Below are positions 42,601 through 52,659 of a DNA stretch of 64,000 nucleotides, in pieces (positions within the stretch are counted from its first letter, which is position 1; each line of letters starts with the position of its first letter). Under the pieces are notes generated by a model. It saw only the letters and a list, made by a program, of their open reading frames with translations, was not told the origin of the DNA and searched no databases. The translations under genes and the position numbers were made by a program. The stretch is from Dromiciops gliroides (taxonomy: Eukaryota; Chordata; Mammalia; Microbiotheria; Microbiotheriidae), in assembly GCF_019393635.1 (NCBI RefSeq), contig NC_057861.1:84871827-84935826 (forward strand), given 5' to 3'.

Positions 42601-43250
42601 GACCACCCACCTGGGGAAAGCAGAGAGGCTACCAGAGACTGCCCCTTTAGGGAGTTGGCCTCCCTTCACCCCCTCCCCAGCCAGTCTTCCCTGGGAAGAA
42701 GGGGGGGGAGACCCTGGTTTCACTTTCTCCCCAGCATCCTCTATTATTTCTCCCTGAAAAAGCAAGAAAACTCCTTATTTGGCTGAGCAGAGCCAGCCAG
42801 GTCCCTGCCGCGATGAACACTCTGATTTAACCCTTGGTTTATAAATAAAAGAGCCGATCACAGGAGGGAGCTTAAACACCACCAGGCAGCAACGTAAACA
42901 GAGCTCAAAGCCATTCCCGGGGCAGGAGGTAGAGGCTCGGGGTGTACGGGAGGGCCCAAGAGAAGGAAGAAGGAACCAGACAACCTTCGGGACCAGCTGC
43001 TGCAGAGATTTCGGCCCAGGGGGTGGGAGCCAGGAGATGGAAACCCTGGTGTTTATTTGAATGACACCCAGGCCGTCTGGGAACATGGCCCTGGATTCTT
43101 CTCAGCTGAGGCTCTCATTCCATCTGAGTAGGTCTACCCGGAATCTGGGAGAGGTCTGCTCTGCCCCTCTGTACAACCTCCAGCCCTAATCACAGCTGCC
43201 CCTTTCAGGGACTGGACTGGGGAGTGGAGAATCAATCTCTCACAGAATCT
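42600..43250 (+). promoter_or_regulatory. TATA-bearing low-repeat block, candidate GPR20 promoter/exon 1
   Basis: About 650 bp with no recognised young repeat, sitting 2.5-3 kb upstream of the GPR20 coding exon. A strong TATA match, TATAAATA, lies at 42840-42847 in ggtttataaataaaagagcc. A start site would be expected near 42870. Possible donors downstream are AG|GTAGAG near 42928 and TAG|GTCTAC near 43128. Since the coding exon begins at a splice acceptor, a 5' exon must exist somewhere upstream. This block is an inference from position and motif only. Confidence 0.4.
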
Positions 43251-43392
43251 TAGAGTTGGAAGAGAGCTCAGAGGGCATGTGGGCTGAGCCTTACCCCAAC
43301 AAGAATCCTCTCTGAGGACATCGAGAGGTATTCCCGACAAGTGTCCCCAGTACCTTAGCACAGTCCCTGCAGTAGTTGTTTAATAAACTCTT

Positions 43393-43558
43393 TTTTTCTT
43401 TTCTTTTCCTTTTTTTTTTTTTGGTAGGGCAATGGGGGTTAAGTGACTTGCCCAGGGTCACACAGCTAGTAAGTGTTAAGTGTCTGAGGCTGGATTTGAA
43501 CTCAGGTCCTCCTGAATCCAGGGCCAGTGCTCTATCCACTGTGCCACCTAGCTGCCCC
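43393..43558 (-). repeat. tRNA-SINE in an L2-type terminus
   Basis: Full-length minus copy with an identical 16-bp TSD tgtttaataaactctt at 43377-43392 and 43559-43574. The target is itself the '..tagttgtttaataaactcttgttga' end of an L2/MIR3-type repeat (43355-43590). Confidence 0.96.
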
Positions 43559-43649
43559 TGTTTAATAAACTCTTGTTGAATCAAATTCAATTGACAAGGA
43601 GAATCTGACTCAGTATCACTTCCTCCCACTTCTGAGGCCAGGCAGAATA

Positions 43650-43915
43650 ATCCTAATTCTCATTCTTCATCTTCACAGCCTTCCAGGTATAAGAATATTG
43701 CTGTCCCTATTGTTTCTCTCCTACTTCTTGCCTTATTAAGGCTAAACATTTTTAGTTCCTTCAAGTTATCCTTGTACGGCATGTTTTCCAGGCCCCTCCC
43801 CACTCTGGTCTTGCTTCTCTGAACCGATTCCAGTTTGTCAATGTCCCTCCTAAAACATGGCATCCACAAGCGAATTTAATATTCCACACAGCCTGACCAG
43901 GGCGTAGTGCAGCTG
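43650..43915 (-). repeat. L3/CR1-class LINE 3' region
   Basis: On the plus strand: taaggctaaacatttttagt, ttccttcaagttatccttgt, ggcatgttttccaggcccct, ttccagtttgtcaatgtccc and acacagcctgaccagggcgt. This is the same segment order as the copy at 61.2-62.0 kb. Confidence 0.8.
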
Positions 43916-44040
43916 GGTGGTTATTAGCCTGGGTGGTAGTCTCATTTCAGGCCCCAAAAGCTGTATGACCTTAGATAAGTCACTCTCCCTCTGGGTCACT
44001 GTTTCCTAACTTGTGAAGTATGTGTCATGGGAGTTTGGGG
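43915..44040 (+). repeat. MIR-type fragment
   Basis: Reads ctgggtggttattagcctgg, agctgtatgaccttagataa and gtcactctccctctggg. Confidence 0.65.
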
Positions 44041-44119
44041 CAGGGTTATGGAGAGGACTTGAAATTTTATTTTTTTAAACAATTAAATTTTATTGAATCA
44101 TTGCAAAGTAGCTTTAGTT

Positions 44120-44282
44120 CTGTTTATTTTGGTTTGGTCTGGTTTTGAAGGGCACTGAGGGTTAAGTGATTTGTTCAGGGTCACACAGCTAGTAAGTGTC
44201 AAGTGTCTGAGGTCGTATTTGAACTCAGGTCCTCCTGAATCCAGGGCCGGTGCTTTATCTATTGTGCCACCTAGCTGCCCCC
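44120..44282 (-). repeat. tRNA-SINE
   Basis: Minus copy with a T/G-rich tail; more diverged than average (gttaagtgatttgttcaggg). Confidence 0.9.
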
Positions 44283-44439
44283 AATAGCAGTAATAGTCCG
44301 TATTTATATAGTGCTTTAAGATTTGCAAAGCTTAAAAAAAAAAAAAAAAGGGCAGCTACTATCTACTACGGGGCTTGCCTAGTAAGATCTGGAGGTGGGA
44401 AAGAGGGGAGTTTTGAGCCCACATGGTTGTAGCATAGGC

Positions 44440-44780
44440 ACCAGTGTAATTATGGGAAAGGCCCAGCATTCGGAGTCAGGCTGTGGGTTCAGACACCAGC
44501 TCTGACACTTAACATTCATGTGACTTTGGGTTAAGTCCCTTGTGCCTCAGTTTCCTCATCTGTAAAATTATGGCATTGGATTAGACAATAACAACCGGCA
44601 TTCATAGAGGATTTTGGGTCAGCAAAGAGCTTTCTAATAAATGGGATCTCATTTGATCATCCCCCAAACCTAGTAAGACAGGTGCTATTAGCCTCATTTC
44701 ACAGACACAGAAATCAAGACTCAGAGATGTTGAGCCACTTGCCTGTGGGTCATACAGCCACCAAGATTCAGAGGTTGTGT
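44440..44780. repeat. MIR pair, opposite strands
   Basis: Plus-oriented piece at 44440-44595 (gtgcctcagtttcctcatct). Minus-oriented piece at 44600-44780 (gggatctcatttgatcatcc, cacagacacagaaatcaag). Confidence 0.7.
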
Positions 44781-44934
44781 TTGAACCTAGACCTGACTGA
44801 TTTCAAACCCTACACCCCATCCCACACACCAGACTGGATTTTCCATGATTTTTAAGGAATTGCTCTGATCCTGTATACTTTACCTAGGCTGCCTACTAGG
44901 GCTATAACTGGAATGTATTGGTTTTTTTAAATTA

Positions 44935-45060
44935 TGAGCCATCAGACCTGGATCCTAGTCCCACCTCCCACCAATGATCCTCCGGGTAATCTTGGGCAAG
45001 TCACTTCTATTTTCTGGGCCTTGGTGTCCTCCTCTATAAAAGAAGAATGGTTGGATATGA
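44935..45060 (+). repeat. MIR-type fragment
   Basis: Reads ggatcctagtcccacctccc, cttgggcaagtcacttctat and tcctcctctataaaagaag. Confidence 0.7.
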
Positions 45061-45074
45061 TGTTTTAGGGGTTT

Positions 45075-45200
45075 TGAGGCAACTGGGGTTAAGTGACTTG
45101 CCCAGGATCACACAGCAAATAAGTATCTGAGTCTGGATTTGAACTCAGGTCCTCCTAATTCCAGGGCCAGTTCTCCAATCACTGTGCCACCTATCTGCCC
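45075..45200 (-). repeat. tRNA-SINE, older copy
   Basis: Minus copy (gaggcaactggggttaagtg..cacctatctgcccc), more diverged than its right neighbour. Confidence 0.88.
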
Positions 45201-45215
45201 CAACATGATGCTTTT

Positions 45216-45358
45216 TTTTTTTTTGCAGGCAATGGGGGTTAAGTGACTTGCCCAGGGTCACACAGCTAGTAAGTGTCAAGTGTCTAAGGCTGGATTTGAA
45301 CTCAGGTACTCCTGAATCCAGGGCTGGTGCTTTAACCACTGCACCATCTAGCTGCCCC
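45216..45358 (-). repeat. tRNA-SINE, younger copy
   Basis: Minus copy with an identical 15-bp TSD caacatgatgctttt at 45201-45215 and 45359-45373. It landed immediately beside the older copy and about 370 bp before the GPR20 exon. Confidence 0.95.
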
Positions 45359-45699
45359 CAACATGATGCTTTTTAAGGTTACTTTCAGCTTTTTTTACAT
45401 GGACAAAACCAGTTGATTGGGGGACGGGGTAAAGTTTGAGCCAGGAAAGGGGTCCTGCAGGTTGGGGGAGAAGGAACTCTTGTGAGAGGGGGAACACAGC
45501 AATGAGATCCTAAGAGTTGGTAGCTGTGCCACATAATATGTGGATTGGAGGAGAACTGAGTGCCAAGATGAGGTGATATTACTTGCCATGAAAGAAGTAT
45601 CTTCCCCCATAAAAAAAAAAAATCAGCACCCTGGGGCAAAGCCCCATTTGCCACATACTAAGTCCAGTAGATCTGTTCCCAGCTCCATGGGTTCATTTT

Positions 45700-45727
45700 C
45701 CTACCCATCTCCCTGCTTTCCTTTCAG
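45700..45727 (+). promoter_or_regulatory. Splice acceptor of the GPR20 coding exon
   Basis: A pyrimidine-rich run (cctacccatctccctgc) followed by tttcctttcAG, with the AG at 45726-45727. The exon would start at 45728, leaving 15 bases of 5'UTR before the ATG. GPR20 is known to have an untranslated first exon and its whole coding region in the second, which fits. Confidence 0.8.
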
Positions 45728-45742
45728 GTGTTGGTTGCCACT

Positions 45743-46795
45743 ATGCCATCCTCCTCCCCTCAGGAGTCCTCCCTCCTTCTTGCCAGCCCCAATGCCACAA
45801 CCCCAGGCAACAGCACAGAAGATAACCAGTTCTTCTATGCTTTCTCACTCTTGGACAAGGAACTCCATGACAACTTTCCCAATCTGTGGGTGGCCCTGCT
45901 GGCCGTCAATGGGACCATCTTCCTAGTCGGTGTGGCACTCAACAGCCTGGCCCTGTACGTCTTCTGCTTCCGCACGAAGACCAAGACCACCTCCATCATC
46001 TACACCATCAACTTGGTGGTGACGGACCTGCTGGTGGGCCTGTCACTGCCCACGCGGTTCATTATCTACTATGGGGCTCAAGACTGCCTCAGCTGCTCTC
46101 TCGTGCATGTCTTCAGCTACTTTGTCAACATGTACTGCTCCATCCTGTTCCTCACCTGCATCTGCGTGGACCGTTACCTGGCCATTGTCCAGCTGGAGGC
46201 CTCGAGGAAGTGGAGGAACCCTAGCTGTACCAAAGGCATCTGTGTCTTCATCTGGCTCTTTGCCATGGTAGTGACCTTCTCTGTCCTGACTGTCGCGGTC
46301 CAAGGAGGTTCCTGCTGCCGCCTCTTTGCCTTGACGGTCTTCGAATACTTCCTGCCTCTGGTGGTCATCACCTTTTTCACAGGGAGGATCATGTGTGCGC
46401 TGTCCAAGCCCAACCTCATGCGCCAGAGCCGCGAGCGGCGAATGCGCGCCGTCCAGCTGCTCCTCACTGTCCTCGTCATCTTCCTGGTGTGCTTCACACC
46501 ATTCCATGCCCGCCAGCTGGCCGTGGCTCTCCGTCCCCAAGCCATATCCAAAGAAGCGAGTCTTGTGGCCTACCACGTCACCATCACGCTCAGCAGCTTC
46601 AATAGTTGCATGGATCCCATTGTCTATTGCTTTGTGACCAACAGCTTCCAGGCCACTGTCCGGGGCCTCTTCCACAGGAGCGAGCCAGAGCAGACCAGTG
46701 GAGAGGTCATCAGCATGCACAAGAGCTCCAAGGGTTCCATCCACAACGCCATCGTCCCCTGCTCCCGACCTCAGGCCGATGGGCCCCAGGTGTAG
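45743..46795 (+). CDS. GPR20: GPR20, orphan class A G-protein coupled receptor
   Basis: Encodes 350 residues, near the human length of 358. GPR20 is an orphan rhodopsin-family receptor at the plasma membrane, reported to signal constitutively through Gi and noted for expression in gut interstitial cells and gastrointestinal stromal tumours. The start is the ATG at 45743 (A at -3); the in-frame GTG at 45728 is the first exon base. N-glycosylation sites are N17 and N23. Helices are roughly TM1 47-74 (N67), TM2 84-104 (D95), TM3 117-142 ending in DRY 143-145, TM4 165-187 (W171), TM5 196-216 (P205), TM6 236-258 (CFTPFHARQ), TM7 273-297 with DPIVY at 291-295 in place of NPxxY. C118 and C191/C192 can form the usual disulphide. 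Stretches such as [19 protein letters not shown] and [14 protein letters not shown]-like, and the tail SMHKSSKGS, match my recollection of human GPR20. The frame is intact. Orthology is confident; regulation is not visible. Confidence 0.96.
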   Translation: MPSSSPQESSLLLASPNATTPGNSTEDNQFFYAFSLLDKELHDNFPNLWVALLAVNGTIFLVGVALNSLALYVFCFRTKTKTTSIIYTINLVVTDLLVGLSLPTRFIIYYGAQDCLSCSLVHVFSYFVNMYCSILFLTCICVDRYLAIVQLEASRKWRNPSCTKGICVFIWLFAMVVTFSVLTVAVQGGSCCRLFALTVFEYFLPLVVITFFTGRIMCALSKPNLMRQSRERRMRAVQLLLTVLVIFLVCFTPFHARQLAVALRPQAISKEASLVAYHVTITLSSFNSCMDPIVYCFVTNSFQATVRGLFHRSEPEQTSGEVISMHKSSKGSIHNAIVPCSRPQADGPQV

Positions 46796-48190
46796 TCAGG
46801 AGGCTAGAGCGTCATAGGAGAGGCCAAGACAATGAACGAGGTTTCCCAGAAAAAGCCCTGGAACTAGAGTCGCGAGCCTTGGGTTCGAGTTTGGACTCTG
46901 TTCCTGACTACCTATGTGACCTTACTCAAGGCTCCACTTACCTGGAGATGAAAAGTTTCCTCATCTGTAAAATGAAGCATTGACCCAGATGAGCTCTCCG
47001 CTTATTCAAGAGCTCAGGGGCGCTCTTTCCAACTCTTGGACTCTGTTGACACCCTAAGGATGATTCCAGGGTGGGGTACCCACCTCTATTATGCCTCTGC
47101 CTTCATGTGTGACCTCAGACAAGTCCCTTCAACTGTCTGTGCCTACATTTCCTCATCTATCAGATGGGGATAATAATGCCTGACCTTCCTACCTCATAGG
47201 GAAGTAGAGAGGGTGAGAGCAGCCTGTGATACTAAAGTCATCAGATATTCAGAGACACATCTAGCCAGGGCGCATGGACACGGGATTTGGCTACTTTATT
47301 CTTAAGAGTGTTTCCTGGCGGGGGCAGCTAGGTGGCGCAGTGGATAAAGCACTGGCCTTGGATTCAGGAGGGCCTGAGTTCAAGTCCAGCCTCAGACACT
47401 TGACACTTAACTAGCTGTGTGACCCTGGGCAAGTCACTTAACCCTCATTGCCCTGCAAAAACAAAAACAAAAACAAAAACAAAAAAAAAGAGTGTTTCCT
47501 GGGGACTCCATAGTTAGAGTTAGACTTATCTCTTTAGTTCTAGGGATCCCCTACTTGGTTAATCAGTATCTGGGACAATCTCCATATACCCCCATAGGCC
47601 TTGGGCACAGGAAGGGGAGAATTGGGGAAAAGAACGGGGCGGGGAGTGGCACAGGGCAAGAGTGGAGGAAGAAGAGGCAAAGGAGCAAACAAAAGAGAAA
47701 AAGGGGCATCAAATGGAGAGGGACAGAAAAGGTACTATCCATGGTCCCCTCAGGGTGAATATATAAAAATGTTCCCTGTGCCTCACATTGGCATAGGGCC
47801 TGCAGCGTTTCAAAAGCACTTCCCCATCTGGTCTGTCATCTGAGCTTTGTAACAGCCTGGGAGGGTGGCAGGAAAAGAACTCTGTCTGGGGCTTAGCACA
47901 GTGTCAGGAACATAGTAAGTCCTTAATAAACGTTCATCATTGCCAATGATGACCACTGTCCCCATTTTTTTAGAGGAGAAAACTGAGATGCAGAGGAGTG
48001 GTTTGCCCAAGGTCACAGATCTCCTGGCTCCCAACCAAGGGGTCCTCGCACTGAGCATCATCACCTCCCGTCACGCTAAGCATTAGCTTTCAGCTGGAGC
48101 CGTCCTGCCTGATGATGGTGCACCCCTCCCCCAGGACTAGAGTCTCCTATGTGTCTTCCTCTCCCCCCCACCACCAAATAAAAGGAGGGA
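46796..48190 (+). other. GPR20 3' flank / probable 3'UTR with repeats
   Basis: Contains MIR-type pieces (46850-47000 and 47090-47200), a full tRNA-SINE, and an L2-type terminus near 47885-47940. AATAAA motifs occur at 47925-47930 (inside the L2-type end) and 48177-48182. Which, if either, is used as poly-A signal cannot be told here. Confidence 0.45.
47319..47487 (+). repeat. tRNA-SINE downstream of GPR20
   Basis: Full-length plus copy with an (AAAAAC)n tail. Identical 15-bp TSD aagagtgtttcctgg at 47304-47318 and 47488-47502. It may lie in the GPR20 3'UTR in sense orientation. Confidence 0.96.
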
Positions 48191-48490
48191 AGACTGCTGA
48201 GGGAGTCCCAAATAGGGCTTCCACTTAGAGCTTCTGACTTACCTCCACCTACTTGGTGCACATAGAGAGGTACACTTTACTCAACCTGGGCAGCTCCACC
48301 TAGACTGATGCTAAGGTCTTGGCCCCGATATTGGTGTGAGACATGTCTTTGAGCTCAGGAGAGGTGGAGGGCACTTTTGGAAAGGAGGTGGAGACCTTCC
48401 ATTGCCTCCTCCTAGCACCTGCATTTCCAGCCTGCCTCCTTCTCAGATGTAGCCTTTGATTGTAGCTTAGATAGGCTGTGTCTTAGGTAG
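48190..48490. other. No gene or clear repeat recognised
   Basis: Unique-looking sequence. Confidence 0.4.
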
Positions 48491-48494
48491 CATG

Positions 48495-48735
48495 GAGGCA
48501 GTGTGGTAGATAAAGTCCTGGACCTGCAGTCAGGAAGGCCCGAGTTCAAATCCTGCCTCAGATACCAGCTGTATGACCATTGGCAAGAATTGTAAGCTCC
48601 ATCTACCTCTGTTTCCTCGTCTGCAAAATGAGGATAATTATAGCACTGACATCAAAGAGTTGAGTGAGGATAATATATATAGAACACTCTGCAAACCTTA
48701 AACTGCTATATAAATGTTAGCCAATATTATTCTCT
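48495..48735 (+). repeat. MIR/CORE-SINE, near full length
   Basis: Reads atggaggcagtgtggtagat, gagttcaaatcctgcctcag, tgtttcctcgtctgcaaaat and cactctgcaaaccttaaact. Confidence 0.85.
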
Positions 48736-48814
48736 GTACCTACGAACTCTGTACCCCCCCCCACCCAATTCACATTTCATTGATGAAAGGAAAGGGTGCT
48801 TTGGAACACAGTCT

Positions 48815-49015
48815 TAAATGTTTCCTTTATAGAATTTCAAGCTGGAAGGGACCTTACCAAGAAGTTAGCCAAACCCCTTCGTTTTACAGATAAGGAAACA
48901 GAGGCTCAAAGAGGAGGGAGGGACTTGTGTACCCACACAGCCACACAGCTAAAAGGCCAGAGCTAGGATCCAAGTTCCAACACTGAATCCAACACTCATT
49001 TCACTACATCCAGAC
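48815..49015 (+). repeat. 'ggaagggacctcagag' family copy
   Basis: Reads gaatttcaagctggaaggga, ccttaccaagaagttagcc, gataaggaaacagaggctca and cacacagctaaaaggcc. Confidence 0.7.
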
Positions 49016-49019
49016 CTAG

Positions 49020-49490
49020 GCTGTTTACCCCAAAGGGGTGGACTTCAGGGGGCTGGTGAATACGGATGGAGGAAAGAATTATATCTTTATTTTAGTATAA
49101 TTGGCTCTCTTTGTATCCTGTGTATTTTAATTTATGCATTTCATATTATCCTGATATGGGGTCATTAGGCTTCATCAGACTGCCACAGGAGTCCAGGACA
49201 AAAGAAAAAAATACAAGATCAAAACCCTTTCCCTGGCTCCCCTCCCCTAGTCTGCATAGCCTCTCAAGAGAATCCTGGGAGTCAAACTCAAACCATGGGG
49301 TGAATTGGTTATCAGCTGAACCCCACTAAATTTGCCACAGCCCCACTTGCTAAAAACCAACGGTTCTGTTTACTGAAAGCTAATTCTTGAGGGTTCTAAT
49401 GCCTTGCCCTTCTCTGAAGCCCTAGGAGATTACTCCAGAAATCCCACTCACCTGGTAACCTCTCTAGAAGTTCCTCCTGGGTCAGAAGAG
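49020..49490. other. No gene recognised
   Basis: Unique-looking; no exon supported. Confidence 0.4.
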
Positions 49491-49519
49491 GACTTCGTTA
49501 TGTGGTGCATTGCAAAGAA

Positions 49520-49690
49520 GACCATACGTGAAGTACAGAGGGCCTGGGTTCGAATCTAGGCTCTCCTAATGAATTGCTACCAGCGTGTCATAAATTAGAT
49601 CCTCAGTTTCCCCCATCTGTAGAATGAGGACACTGGACTAGATGATGTCTAGGATCTATTCTTCCCCTAAAGTCCTAGGATCCCACGTTC
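49520..49690 (+). repeat. MIR-type fragment
   Basis: Reads gcctgggttcgaatctaggc, gatcctcagtttcccccatc and tgtagaatgaggacactgga. Confidence 0.72.
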
Positions 49691-49839
49691 TTCCTCTGAG
49701 TTCCTGAGCAAGGCTGGCCCTTGACAAAATGGAGATGTTGCAGGGTTCCTATTTAGAAACATCTACATCCCCTCCAGTTCCTGCTTCCCTGGTCTTGGTG
49801 CCTCCCCAACTCGCACGCCTGCATCCCAAGATGCTCAGG

Positions 49840-50215
49840 TGCTTTGCTCTTCCTCGAACAGGACAATGCACCTCCTGACTCCTGTCCTCCTTTTCTGGGG
49901 TGTTCCCCCTTCTTACCTTCACATCCTGGCTTCCCTGGCTTCCTTTAGGACTCAGTTCAAGTCCTACCTTCTGCAGGAGGCCTTTCTGCCTTGCTTGCCC
50001 CCTCCTCCCCTGGCAACGCTTTCCCTCTCAGGTGACCTTCCATTGGCACCATATCTATCTTGTATCCACCATGATTCACGTGCCGTATCTTCCATTGGAA
50101 TGGAAGTTCCTTGGAGGCAGGGAACATGCTTGTGCCTTTACTTGTACCTATAGCACTGAGCCCAGTGCCCGGCACATAGTAACAACTTAACAAATGTGTG
50201 TCAACTGACTGTCTA
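49840..50215 (+). repeat. L2 LINE 3' region
   Basis: Reads ggactcagttcaagtcctac, cttctgcaggaggcctttct, ggaagttccttggaggcagg, cactgagcccagtgcccggc and acatagtaacaacttaac, in L2 order. Confidence 0.83.
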
Positions 50216-50219
50216 GAGG

Positions 50220-50870
50220 CTTCAAGGCTATGCCAGGACCTTAAGTGTCTCAGAATCCTTTTTTAACCCAAGGTGCTCAGATCAGAATGTTCTCCCTGTA
50301 CCGAAGCAGGGCGATTTCCCCCAGTTCACACCAGAAGGGTGGCTACCTACTTGTAAAGCTGATCCTTCCTTTGAGGTGCTGCCTAACCCTACATTTTCTC
50401 CCTGGAAAAGCCCCGGTGACTGGATGCACTGAGAGCTACTTCACCCTGACTCTCCGGTTTGCAGAAGAAGAACATCAGAGACATCAGAGAGCTATTGAAA
50501 GCCAGAGGCAGGGAAGTGACCCTGACCAGCTGCTTACTTTCCGGCTCCCTGTTGACATAAGTGCTGCCCAGGAAGATCTTGCAACAGAGATACATTTCTT
50601 TAGGGGGTCCTGGGTTTTTAGGTACAACCCTGAGGCCTAAAATGAGCCCCCAGTAGAATCCTGACTAGGAGTGGGATTCCCATTGCCTTTTGAACTGGAA
50701 AGCTTCTGCCACTGAGCTGAACATCCTCCTAGCTCCCTGAGTTTCTAAGACCCAACTCCATAGGATTGAGGAAAACTGGTGGCATTGATGATGATGGAGG
50801 AGAATGGGACCAAGAGCAGGAATCTGCCCTAGGAAGAGACCCAGAGACCTCCTCCCTTCCAGTCCTGGCT
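50220..50870. other. No gene recognised
   Basis: A 131-codon plus-strand frame (50245-50640) exists, but its product resembles nothing I know and its codon pattern is not gene-like. No splice context was found. Confidence 0.4.
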
Positions 50871-50874
50871 CTGT

Positions 50875-51005
50875 TCATAATTTACCTTGTGACTTCAGGC
50901 AAGTCCCAACTCCCTTTGGGGATTCAAAGCCTTCTTCAGTAAGTGAGGGTGTTAGATCATCTCTAAGGTTCCTTCCAGTTTGGATGTGCTATGTTCTATG
51001 ATCCC
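50875..51005 (+). repeat. MIR-type fragment with L3-like end
   Basis: Reads gtgacttcaggcaagtccca, gtgagggtgttagatcatct, ctaaggttccttccagtttg and gctatgttctatgatccc. Confidence 0.65.
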
Positions 51006-51309
51006 AAGATCCAGAGAAAGACCAGCGGCAACAGGGAAGGTGGAGGAAGAGCACCTGGGGACAGATGAGTGAAATCCCTCTACCTTGTGACCTTCCGCTT
51101 CCTCCTCCAAGCAGCGCTCCTGGATTGCTTCATATCGTCCAGGCTGGTCTCTTAGATGAACAATATGAGGACTCTCTAAACCGGTCCTACTTCAATACCC
51201 ACAAAAGGATCTGCTTCCTGGTCCATGATATAAACTGGGTAGAATACTTGTATCCCTTCCCTTCCAAGCTTGGCTCTAGTTCCAAACCTCTCCTAGGCCC
51301 TAGTGTTCT

Positions 51310-51515
51310 CTTCCCATTGAAAGTGCTTTAGATTACTTGGTGTATATATATGTTGTATTTACTTCTTTGTGTACATGTTGTATCACCCCCACCCCAGGGA
51401 GAAGAGAATTTCCTTGAGGGCAGGGCTTATTTTCTTCCTGTCTTTTTATCCCCAGTCCAGCACAGTCCCCCACCATAGTAAGCAGAGCAAGTCATGTTTA
51501 TTGAATTGAATGAAC
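51310..51515 (+). repeat. L2 LINE 3' terminus
   Basis: Reads tttgtgtacatgttgtatca, gaatttccttgagggcaggg, tttttatccccagtccagca and catgtttattgaattgaatg. Confidence 0.75.
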
Positions 51516-51519
51516 ACTT

Positions 51520-52090
51520 CATTTTTCCAAGATGCCTAGAGAGGGGAAGTGACTAAGAAGGTAACGCAGCAAGCACAGCAGTGCGATAAGAATTAGAACC
51601 TCGGGCCCAGGCCAGCCAGTTCCCTTTCCACTGGGCCAGAAGGTGAGAAGTATTTGCAAACCACCGCCCCTCCCCCAACTTTTTTTTTTAGAAGAAGAAA
51701 ATGTCATGTGTATTTATATCAGATGTAAACAATTCCTGTAATGAGACGTCCTGAATTAAAACTGTTTATTCTGACTGAGTGGCCTCCACTTCTCGGGCTC
51801 TGGGCAAGTCCACTGGGCTAGGCTCAGCAGGGCTGGGAAGCAGCAGGTTGTTCCTGGAATGTGACCAGGTCAATGTGACCCACAGAGGCCCAAGGTGGTG
51901 GAAAGAGGGGGAGGGGCGGAGAGCAGCCTCCATCTGGACACACTCCCAAAGAAGCCTGGGCACATAGACATTCCCACATGTCTACCCGTGTCCTGGGACT
52001 CCTACTCCCCCATATACCCACATGTGTACATACGTGTCTACTCACATGGGCATGCATTCAGACAATCATGCATACACAGTACACGTCATA
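51520..52090. other. Unique-looking sequence, no gene
   Basis: No repeat or exon recognised, apart from CATA/CACATG-rich sequence at 51970-52085. Confidence 0.4.
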
Positions 52091-52094
52091 GATG

Positions 52095-52235
52095 GGAGAG
52101 GCCATCGATTGAGCACTGGAAGGGATAGTCCAGCCGCCTCAGTTTACAGAAACTAAATCTGAGGCTAGGTGATATACCCAAGGTCACATAAGGAGCAGGA
52201 AGAGGTGGCCTCAAATCCAGTGCTGTTTCTACAAT
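52095..52235 (+). repeat. 'ggaagggacctcagag' family copy
   Basis: Reads attgagcactggaagggata, gtccagccgcctcagtttac, gaggctaggtgatataccca, aggtcacataaggagcagg. Confidence 0.62.
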
Positions 52236-52293
52236 GTCATGGTCAGTACGGCCGTGGCTTAACATGCAGAATTTCATAAGAATATTGACTGAA

Positions 52294-52466
52294 CCCAAAA
52301 AACAAAAAAAGGGGCAGCTAGGTGGTACAGTGGATAAAGCACCGGCCCTGGATTCAGGAGGACCTGAGTTCAAATCCAGCCTCAGACACTTAACACTTAC
52401 TAGCTTTGTGACCCTGGGCAAGTCACTTAACCCTCACTGTCCTGTAAATCCCCGCCCCCCCCAAAA
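52294..52466 (+). repeat. tRNA-SINE, first of two at one site
   Basis: Body from 52311 with 17 extra A/C-rich bases before the head. Flanked by aagaatattRRctgaa-type 16-mers at 52278-52293 and 52467-52482. Confidence 0.92.
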
Positions 52467-52482
52467 AAGAATATTGGCTGAA

Positions 52483-52634
52483 GGGGCAACTAGGTGGCAC
52501 AGTGGATAGAGCACTGGCCATGTATCCAGGAGGACTTAAGTTCAAATCCGACCTCAGACACTTAACACTTACTAGCTGTGTGACCCTGGGCAAGTCACTT
52601 AACCCCAATTGCCTCACCAAAAAAAAAAAAAAAA
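52483..52634 (+). repeat. tRNA-SINE, second at the same site
   Basis: Full-length plus copy flanked by aagaatattggctgaa (52467-52482) and aagaatatcggctgaa (52635-52650). The target word is thus present three times around two SINEs. Confidence 0.95.
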
Positions 52635-52659
52635 AAGAATATCGGCTGAAAGGGACCTT

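Noticed and set aside
46043-46744. Long antisense frame (233 codons) and other frames inside GPR20
   Set aside because: Shadow of the conserved GPR20 coding exon; the sense frame explains the sequence fully.
50245-50640. 131-codon plus-strand frame
   Set aside because: No recognisable domain, no splice context, and it starts just after an L2 3' end. Chance opening is the simplest view.
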